The translations under genes were made by a program, and so were the position numbers. The notes beneath the pieces were generated by a model. It saw only the letters and a program-made list of their open reading frames with translations. It was not told the DNA's origin and made no database searches. From Bettongia penicillata ogilbyi (Eukaryota; Chordata; Mammalia; Diprotodontia; Potoroidae): DNA of 64,000 bases. This document shows positions 55,645 to 64,000 of the stretch, piece after piece; the stretch's first letter is position 1, and every line of letters starts with the position of its first letter. Where the stretch lies: the NCBI GenBank assembly GCA_023548195.1, contig JAJHZJ010000751.1:434001-498000 (forward strand). Reading direction: 5' to 3'.

Positions 55645-56760
55645 TAATCCTATTTCCAAGGTAAAAAAAAAACAAAAACAACAGCAAAAACTCTATCAAA
55701 TTCTGGACTTCTCATTACCCCCTTTTTTCCATAATTTGACTTTGATTTATCTTTTAACTACTGGCCATCCACATTCAGCAGCTAAGCTATAGGTGTGAAA
55801 ACAAATTGGAGAGGACATTATCAGACCTGTAATCATATCTATCTATTCAATACAGTTCTATTAACTTTGAGGCAAAAATACAATCTGATTTTATTGATTG
55901 AACAACAGAACACATTTACCCTGTTAGTTATCTATTGTCGGGTCTTCTATCTAAGCCTTGGGATTTTGAGATTAATGGCCAACTTTATACACAAAACCTT
56001 TAGTCATTAGGGGAGGAAAAGAGCTAGTGATGGGTCAGCATGCCTATGACTCACAGTAATGAAGTGGCTAAAGATTTTTTCAAAGTTATTATTATTATTT
56101 CCTAACGGCCATTTCCTGGACTTGAGGAGTTGACCTAACAAATCAATAGAGGGTCAAATGATTAGTAAAGTAGGAGAGGAGTTGTTTACACCTCAACTCT
56201 CCAAAGCAAAAACCTCAGAGGAAGGAAGTACGTACCAAACGTGTAGTTAATAATTCTGCATCAATGTAAGACTGAAACCCTATCATGATTCAGTCTGAAA
56301 CCCACCTGTGGGAGGTAAGATGTTGATCATGCCCTGCTCCCCAAGTCAAAAGGAACTATTATTGTGTATACGTGTGTGTGGGTATGGGTGTCTATTTGCG
56401 TTTTTGATGAGGGTGGGAGATGATGGGAAGGATGCAGCAGAAGAAAACTGACTAGAGTGAAAATGTTGCCCATTCCGAAAGGAAAGAGTATATTTAAAAC
56501 TTATGTATAGACAGCATTTTCTCCTGCAGAATTTATTCTGAGGAAGAAATAAGTGGGGTCCTCTCACTCCCATGTTCAGTTGTGCTGAGAACAATGGGTT
56601 CTAGGGTATGATAAATGGGAAATTGCTTGTATTCTAATGGTGGAATGGGCAAGGGACCAGCAATTGATGAGGGACTATAGGGTTTAGAACTTGATATATA
56701 ATTTAAAAGACTAAAGGATAAATTCCCAAAGAGAAAGTTTAGTTAGGGACCTGGTGAGCT
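55645..56760. other. No gene recognised
   Basis: About 1.1 kb without a clear repeat or coding frame; small frames at 55795-56010 and 56346-56594 have no features. Confidence 0.4.
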
Positions 56761-56764
56761 AGTC

Positions 56765-56815
56765 AGTTAATGAGCATTAATCAAGTACCCACTCTGTTCT
56801 AGGCACTCTGCTAAG
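56765..56815 (+). repeat. L2-like fragment
   Basis: 'taatcaagtacccactctgt' and 'ctaggcactctgctaagcaa' match the L2-type region. The fragment is cut by the SINE starting at 56816. Confidence 0.6.
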
Positions 56816-56980
56816 CAATGTGGTTGTGCTTTCTCCTTTGTTCTCTATGATAACCATGACATCAGGAAAACAATGTCATGACCTGCAAGTAAGAATCTGA
56901 GTGAAGGAGCAAAGTCACCAACCTCACTTCCTCCTCTGGAGCCATCTGGGTCCATTGGCCAGATATGAATCAGAACACAT
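56816..56980 (-). mobile_element. WALLSI-type SINE, 3' module, antisense
   Basis: 'gatgacatg'-like words are diverged to 'acaatgtcatgacctgcaag', followed by 'accaacctcacttcctcctc' and 'gagccatctgggtccattgg', the reverse of the second module. The left end has 'ctttgttctctatgataacc' where the RTE-like 3' end is expected. The tRNA head is missing. Confidence 0.8.
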
Positions 56981-56984
56981 GGAA

Positions 56985-58750
56985 GTGAATAACATATAAG
57001 AAAACTACATGCCCAAATGAATATTCTAGTCCACTATTCCTCTTTGGAAATAAAGTAACAAACAAAAATATGGAGTAGTTAATGTTTTGGCCCCTTTTAT
57101 TACACTTCTCATGACATATATCATAATATATCTCAGAGAGAGGAAGGAAAGATTCCAAACCTACCAGTGAATCACATTTGAAAATCCACATGGATTTTGA
57201 AGAGAGAGAATGAACTAGAATTTTATTTATCTATGTCCTTCTCCACCCCCAAACATTGCTGATCTAGTTGCAAAATTTTTAAAACTCAAATTTAAGAAGT
57301 CCTAGCTTCCCTGGTCACTATCACTTAAAGGTAAAGACTAACCCAAGCTTATTTAATCATGTTTGACTGTTTCTCACCAAAAGCTAGTTAGATAAAAGAT
57401 CATCACATAAAGTGATTATTGAGTAAACTCAAGTCTCATCCAAGCAGATAAAAATCAGAAACAGAAGGTTTAACCATTAAGATATATCATGAAATTCACA
57501 AAAGTGAATGATTTCTTTAGACTGGAATCTTTAGCTTCATAAAGAGTCCTCAATTTCCTCCAAGGGGAATATTCTGTGCAACCTTTGGGGAAATAATCTG
57601 AACATTAGGAAGATGTTGCTTGCTGACCTCTTCTATATGTTTGTCCTGGAAAGTCTTTACTTCTCCACATCTTGAGTTAATCCTTGAAATAGTCAGGAAT
57701 TATGTATATCCTCTTCAGGGGCAGGAATGAAAAGTATCTTTCTTCTTAAGGCTAATTGCATCAACTGGCTTCTTCACAACACACTCACAGGGAGCTGAAT
57801 CAGCACTGTACTAATCCAAGATCCTATTTGTTAGTCCACATGCAGGACAGAGATACCCTCCTCATTTTACTCCTCTTAGTTGAGGGTTGGGTTATAAGTA
57901 TAATTGTCAAAGGAAAAAAACACTAAATAATTAAATTAATTCTCTCCATTTTCTAGCTACTATTCTTTTGGATCAGTAAAATTTGTCACCGGTAAAAATA
58001 AGGACAAGATGATTTCATAAAAGAACAAAATGGAGGTGGAGGCTAAAGATTAAAAAAAAATTAAAGAATCATGGGAAGGAAAAGTGGAAGAAATGAATGA
58101 ATATTCCATCAGCTGGTTTTCATGGTTACTTATAGAAAATTAACATTTTGTTATAAAGGACAATAGTGCTCAAGTCACTTAAGAAGGAAGAGAGAAAACA
58201 ATAGAGAGAAGAGAGAGCTGACAGTGAACCACCATCCTGCTTGCACATAAGCAGAGATGAGTTAATATTTTCTTATCTCTTTCAGCGTGTGTGGGAGACA
58301 ATAAGAGAGTAGTGCAAGAGCAATTGAAGTAAGGGACTTGAACTAGGACTAGGACAAAGAGCTAACCTTGGAAGAAGAAATAAAAATATGACACTAGAGA
58401 ACTCTACCAAAATGAAAGAAAGGAAGGTAATAGGCACAGTGGGAGACTACTTTATCTGAGGAAGGGAGAGATAATATCTTCATTGGGCTTCTGAATCCTG
58501 TCTATGCCCATGAGTGATAGAGGTAACAAATGTACCACTCCCCATGTACGGCCAACAACCAGAGATTACCTAGATACGTTATCGAGATAGGTTATGTGGA
58601 CCTTAAGAATGGTTAGAAATTATGAAAAAGGCAGAAATAAACTTCCTGACTGAGGAGAAAGATAACTTCCCACCAAATAGGAAGGAAATAAACACTTCCA
58701 TTATTTATCTCCAATATGCTGATATCAAGATATTATAAAGGGAAGGGAAT
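56985..58750. other. No gene recognised
   Basis: About 1.75 kb, repeat-poor, with no convincing coding frame. The purine-rich patch near 58190-58220 is short. Confidence 0.4.
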
Positions 58751-58754
58751 AAGA

Positions 58755-58998
58755 ATGAATATAGTGTCTACTATGTGCCAGTGCACTTTACAAATATTAT
58801 CTCATATGATCCTCCCAACTACTTCAGGAGGTAGGTGATATTGTGATCCCCATTTTGCAGTTGAAGAAACTGAAGCATGTAAGTTAAGTGACTTGCCAAA
58901 GGTCAAACCGATAGTGATTGTCTAAGTCTGGAATTTAAATCAGGTCTTCCAGACTCCAGGCTTAGCACTCTATCCACTATGGCACCTAGGTGCTTAGG
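58755..58998 (-). repeat. MIR-like SINE, antisense, nearly complete
   Basis: 'tactatgtgccagtgcactt', 'tacaaatattatctcatatg', 'ccccattttgcagttgaaga' and 'actctatccactatggcacc' are the reverse of tail, core and tRNA head, including the box A complement. Confidence 0.85.
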
Positions 58999-59019
58999 AA
59001 CTAACACGAATATATAGAA

Positions 59020-59475
59020 CACCAAAAGCTATTCCACAATGGATAATGACCAAAACATATGAATAGGTAATTCTCAAAGGAAGAATTACAAAATACTAAC
59101 AACCATGTGAAATATTTCACCAAATCATCAGTAATAAGAGAAATTAAATTCAAGAGTACTCTATGGTTTTACTGCCTGATTACAATTTGACTGTGATAAG
59201 AAAAAAAAAAGAGTATTCAGTATTGGAAGGGTTATAGAAATGTAAGGCTACTATACTAGCTTACTGTTTATAGAACCCTCAACTTGTTCAACCATTTTTG
59301 ACAATCTTAAATTACTTTTTTCAAGTGACCAAAAATGCACTGCTAGGCATGTCATCCAACAAAGTCAAGGACAAACCATGCCCAGAATGACTTTTTTTAG
59401 TAACAAAGAATGAGAAACAAAGTTGCCCATTAATGGAAAATTGCTAAAGAAATTATAGCAGTGTTTGTGTGTATG
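59020..59475 (+). mobile_element. Old L1 ORF2 C-terminal fragment
   Basis: 'catatgaataggtaattctc', 'aaatcatcagtaataagaga', 'ttgttcaaccatttttgaca' and 'gttgcccattaatggaaaat' follow in order the ORF2 tail words seen at 26450-26900 and 31870-32150. Heavily diverged. A GT-rich patch (59463-59500) follows. Confidence 0.7.
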
Positions 59476-59499
59476 TGTGTGTTTGCATGTGTCTGTATC

Positions 59500-62400
59500 T
59501 ATTTCCACCTGGGTTTGTCAGACTGTATCTCAAGGGAGACATGGATAGAGATTTCAGGAATAACTCCTCGGTCTTTTTAAAGGAGATTTTGATTCCTGCC
59601 TGAGAGAAGCCAGAGAAGGGACCATGAGGCTAAACTATGAGCCTAGCACTCCACTTCTTTTAAAGTACTGGACTAGAGTTCTATCTATATTATCTCTTTA
59701 ACTATCACTACTTGAGAAAAAAAAAAATATTTGATTCCCAGGTTCAAACCGCTTTCCTGATCACTATCTCTTTAAAGTTGAAAGAATACAATTCACGTAG
59801 AAAGCGTGGGCTCTTTTTGCTAAATGATAGTGCTTCAAAATACTTTCACGAATAATGAATAGCAAGTAAGTCCACTTATCCAAACAGATATCAAGCAGAA
59901 AGCAAAGCAATTATATAGGTAAAAGTATACATAAACATACACTGATTGAAGTTCTCTTACTTAGAGGGAGATTTCACAGCTTACCTGAGAATCCCCAGTC
60001 TCACCCAAAGAGAAATTCCCCATTCCACGCCCCCCCCTAGAAATCAGGGACGTGCCAGATAGTCAGCTTTTCTCTTCATGTCTACATTATAAAGCCCATC
60101 CTCTTTCTTTAAATTTGTCCCTGAAGAAGATCAATAACAACAAAATGCATCTCCTCTCAAAGCAGGAGGAAAAGTCTCTCCTCACTAAAGCTCTGGAACT
60201 AATTCTGCCCTTATACAGACACCATCATATCAAGAAATCATTTCCTCTATCAATGAAGTGAATCTTCAGCAGATACACCAAGCTTGAACCCATGCCTACA
60301 GTAGTATATGAATGTGATTATGCTTTAATAATAAATGGATATGAAGAATTCCTGCCAATGTAGAAAACTGTCTACATTAATAATGAATTTTGTCATCAGA
60401 ATTAGGAATCTTATACACATTAACATTTACAATGTAAAGGAAATAGCCCTAGACTCAATTGGACACTGTTTAATTGTCATCACCAATTTTAGCCCTGAAA
60501 ATAGATGAAGAAATGGATTTTATTCCTTTCTTTGGAGTGGTAAACTCTGAGGTTGTGTATTTTGCCTACATGGTCATATGTGGTTTGTGGATTAGGTTAT
60601 TTTTATAAATTTTTTCCCTTCTGATACAAGGGAAGTCCCCCTGGGGAGGACAGAAGGAGGTGTATATCAGGAACTAATTGAGATATAAAAAAGGCATTAA
60701 TAAAACAGCAAAAAAGGTAATTTGTAGAGTTTTGCCCAAGAATAAAAAATAAATCCTTAAGGACTTTCCTCTCTTCTTGGTTGTTGTTTTAATAATTGTC
60801 ACTCTTAAACTGGCATAAACCTATCTGACCCTGTAGTAATTTTTTACTTCTAACCAAGTAAAAGTTAATGAACCACAAATTACACTAGGGAGGAGAACTG
60901 ACTATTTACAAGGAGTCAGAATGTGCGGAAAGTGGTGAGAGCATTAACAGACCTGTCAATTAGTTTAGAAGGGATTTTGACTTTTATGGGTTTTCTTTGA
61001 GTCCTCAATACATCAAATCCCTTCATTTCTCTATTTCTGAAAATAAAACATTCACATGTTCTTTTTCTTAATCCACCTTTCCTGCATTGAAAACAATATA
61101 ATTCAGTCTATGGTCTACCATTTAATGGAGTATTCTTTGAAATTGCAATAATCCAACCAAAAACTTTTTCAAACCTTGAATATTATCTGTTTTCTCCTCT
61201 CTCTGATATATTTTAACTTTTTAAAATAATTTCCTCACATGTTAATGCTAGCAAGGAAAAGTTATTTGAATTTGGTTCTACCAGATAAAATAAATATTTG
61301 TATTTTCAACAGTTATTATTACACCAACTGGTGTTGCATAGAGAATTACAAAGCCAGGCTCCAAAGTAGAAAGATTGACATGGGGAAGGGGAGAGGTCAG
61401 ATTTCTCTGTTCTAGGCAAATCTCTTAAGACCATAATTATTTTTTCTTTCATTTTTTTTCTCAATCAACCAATATTCAGTAATATCTCTTATGGATGACA
61501 CAAAGACAAGACTAAAAGAAACCTTTGGTTATTTATTGACTGTTCTTAAGGAACTCACAGTCCATCTGAATGAGCCAGAAAAATTAAGAAAGACCTCATA
61601 AAAAAACAACTACTGACCTGAGCCTGAAAGAAAACAAGGAATTCTAAGAGGAAAAACTGAAGAGATATTGCATTCCAGCAGGGTAGTCAGCCAGAGCAAA
61701 GGCACAAAGACTAAAGGTGAAGAATGGTAAGAAGGCAAATACAGATGAACAAAAATGCATATGAGGAATAATGTCTAATGTTCCTTTGTTTTCAAAGAAA
61801 CTAGGCTATAAACATGCTATACCTAGTAGAAAGGCAAAATAATTGTTGTACTTTTCCTCTTAATTTTGAAATGTACTCATATATATAAAAAGAGAGAAAA
61901 ATTTTGTGTTAACACCTAAAATTGAATTTATCTAATTAAGAAAAAGATTCCTGCTGATGTTCTGAGGGGAAAACAGTGGATGAGGCAAGAAAAAAAAGTA
62001 AGTTGATAAATAAGGAGAGAAAGTACAAAAAGAATCTGGGAAATCAGCATTAATATAGAGAAGAAGCTGAGAAGGCTTTTCAAAGCAAACTTTCAGATAA
62101 AGAATGGGTTTTCCATTGGGAGAGTTAGTTAACAAAGAAAAGAAAAGTCATAGTCTGAGATATATGAGTTGTTGAAAAGTTGATGCCCTGAATTGGTTGA
62201 GGAAGCTTCCTCAACCTGGCAGTTCCTTCGACCAATGATATCCAAGGTCTAGTCCCCATGCCTAGATCTATCCCTTACAGATCATAGAACCAAATAATAA
62301 TACTAAACAATAATATCTCTTAGACAAGACTCTTCCTTTACTTTCCGGCTACTAGAAATAACTCTTGCAGGGTATTCTGTTCCTGGGGATCTCTAAAACT

Positions 62401-62925
62401 GTCTCTATAAAAAGATAATTCTACTCATTGAAACTGAATCTGTAATCCTGTAGGTATGGGACACTCTCTCCCCATGGAGAGTCATTCCTCACTTGCTTGA
62501 TGGGCAAGGTAGGAGTGGTAAGGACAGGAGAAAGGAAAGTTCTACTCCTTTTAAACATTCCTCAAGTCTCTTCAGGATCTTCTTCTCTAGAGTCACTTCT
62601 GGCTTTCAGTTTCCAGACAGAAGTGGGATGATGTCCGTCTCACTTCAGACTAATGAAAGGAGAATGATAATCTTGGAGGAAGCTGACATGAGAGGAGCTG
62701 GCAGTCTCTATCACGTAAAGCATCCTCCACTTTCTACACTCAAGACCAGAGGATTTCCTCTTGGGTCAGATTTGAGACTTTACTTCTTATTGAATTTACT
62801 ATCTCACTCCTAATGGGGTAGCTCCTTTATTTTATATTTTCTGGGCCCCATTTATTCTTTCTCTGATTTCTGTTTTGCTGTTGACTTGGATAAATGGGTT
62901 TCTTTGCTAATTGTTGTATGTGTTC
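59500..62925. other. No gene recognised; repeat-poor
   Basis: About 3.4 kb, the longest stretch without a confidently assigned repeat. A weak L2-like patch ('aaggaactcacagtccatct') lies near 61545-61570. Frames at 60052-60261, 61932-62135 and 62493-62813 have no recognisable domain or clear exon boundaries. Conserved non-coding elements could lie here but cannot be seen from one sequence. Confidence 0.4.
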
Positions 62926-62930
62926 ATTAT

Positions 62931-63000
62931 AGGGTTAGAGTTAGAGCACATTTAGGGTTAGGATTAGGTCATTTAGAGTTATGATTAGGGTTAAGGTTAG
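62931..63000 (+). repeat. Degenerate interstitial TTAGGG-like tract
   Basis: Within 70 bp there are three exact TTAGGG hexamers plus near variants (ttagag, ttagga, ttaggt, ttaagg), several at 6 bp spacing. No subtelomeric context is present. Confidence 0.7.
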
Positions 63001-63950
63001 CTGCTGGGAAGGGAATCAAAGCTTGAATATAACATTGCGGTTCTCCTTTCACCATTAATTAACCATGATCAGCTTGAACATTAAAACCACATCCTTAGAC
63101 CAGCAATCTTTAAAGCAGTGAATGGATATAATTCTAGCCAGTTACCTCCTTTATCTAATAAAGCCAAGTTTCCCTTGGGGAAGGATGGGTGAAGAGGCTA
63201 GAGATGTCTATTCTGCCTCCCTTTGAGCCACACAATGATACCCTCCATGCTACATGTAAGTCACAGCCCAAGCTACAATGAGTAAGTACCAATTATGTGC
63301 AAGGTAATTCCACCTCTGCTCCCCCATCCCCCACAGGCCTCAGGCAAAAAGAGGAACCAGAGCTTTCATCTACTGCTGCTCATGTTTCCCAAAAGAGCCG
63401 GTTCCTTAAGGACACAAAGCAACTTGAAGCCCCTTCTTCAAGGCTCATCTCTTACCCACAATGTCGAAAGCCTCCTGTTTAAAGAGAAGCAGCCCTCCCT
63501 TTGACCTGAGGCCTAGTTCCACATGTCCTTTTAGGGAAGAAAAAAAAGAAAGTTAATAGGGAGTGGGACTGCCATTTCCTGATATGTAGCAAGAGTTTAA
63601 TAAATGTTTAATGAATGAATGAATTGCCTCAAGGACTGGGCCAAGAATACCCAGGCTAACTTAGATTCTGTATTTAAGATCTCATGGTCACTGAATGATA
63701 ACTAGAACTTGGCTTGAGAGTAACTAGTTCTGTTCTCCCATTTTACAGGTTAGAAACCTAAGGATAAGAAAGATTAAGGAGCACATATCTTACCAGGGAA
63801 GGAAATATGATTCAAAATAGTTCCTCTATTTCCAAAAACCAATGATTGTTCCACCATACCCTAGAATGTTGCTTTGGAAACCTTTTGTGTGTTTCATGGG
63901 AACACTTCTCTGTGTCTATAGTGCCCCACAATCACCTACATGAACACACG
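63001..63950. other. No gene recognised
   Basis: Ordinary sequence. A short L2-like end 'gtttaataaatgtttaatga' lies near 63594. Overlapping frames at 63295-63504 have no recognised homology. Confidence 0.4.
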
Positions 63951-63955
63951 TGCAT

Positions 63956-63976
63956 GCACACACACACACACACACA
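63956..63976. repeat. (CA)n microsatellite
   Basis: About ten CA units with a 'catgca' lead. Confidence 0.9.
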
Positions 63977-64000
63977 TTGCCCACCCTACCCCCATATATT

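Noticed and set aside
62493..62813. 106-codon plus-strand frame as a small gene
   Set aside because: No recognisable domain, signal peptide or splice-bounded structure; length is within chance for a 64 kb window.
1..64000. A previously undescribed gene system such as a defence island, gene cluster or operon
   Set aside because: The window is vertebrate intergenic DNA made mostly of retrotransposon relics; nothing supports linked host genes. The best novelty candidates are the non-autonomous LINE derivatives and repeat X.

Overview
This 64 kb window is nuclear DNA of a marsupial mammal. It is AT-rich, CpG-poor and almost entirely intergenic. The evidence is the repeat content: tRNA-derived SINEs with the head, box B and 'ttaaccccaattgcctc' tail start that I associate with Australian marsupials (WSINE/WALLSI type), mammalian L1 copies with marsupial-style 5' and 3' UTRs, HAL1-type half-L1s (5' UTR, ORF1 and 3' UTR without ORF2), an RTE/RTE-X-like LINE whose 3' end resembles the SINE tail, MIR/THER-like and L2-like relics, and many mammalian microsatellites. 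Australidelphia is my best guess; the species cannot be named from this.

I find no convincing host protein-coding gene, tRNA, rRNA or CRISPR array. Most long open frames are low-complexity (poly-Ser/Leu/Phe from a TTC array, Ser-Leu from GA, Ile-Tyr-Leu-Ser from GATA) or lie in dead retrotransposons. One short minus-strand frame near 55.5 kb looks slightly more like real coding sequence and is flagged as unresolved.

Layout. 0-5.5 kb: old SINEs, an antisense L1/HAL1 3' end, GA and GATA microsatellites. 5.5-8 kb: an RTE-X-like LINE on the minus strand, internally deleted but keeping its 5' UTR and 3' end. 8-10.3 kb: little recognised. 10.3-16 kb: a decayed sense L1 interrupted by an RTE-X fragment, then antisense L1/HAL1 pieces; an unclassified repeat (X) sits at 10.6-11.1 kb and again at 43.8-44.3 kb. 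17.9-20.8 kb: a near full-length HAL1 with target-site duplications. 22.6-27.4 kb: three sense L1/HAL1 pieces, one carrying an AT-rich minisatellite. 27.5-29.6 kb: nothing recognised. 29.6-32.6 kb: an ORF2-deleted L1 containing a SINE with its duplication. 34.0-34.75 kb: a ~700 bp TTC/GAA array. 37-45.7 kb: SINEs, an antisense L1 3' region and microsatellites. 45.8-51.9 kb: a three-element nest, in which an old antisense HAL1/L1 was hit by a sense HAL1 (17 bp duplication, possible 3' transduction) and by an antisense element (17 bp duplication) whose 5' UTR forms the only CpG-rich patch noticed. 52-59.5 kb: SINE, MIR, L2 and L1 relics. 59.5-64 kb: mostly unrecognised sequence with a short degenerate TTAGGG-like tract near 62.95 kb.

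There is no operon or pathway. The coherent theme is retrotransposon biology: internally deleted LINE derivatives, nested insertion that gives a relative chronology, SINE/LINE tail sharing, and microsatellites growing from fixed positions inside elements. Family names come from recognition by eye; no database was searched.
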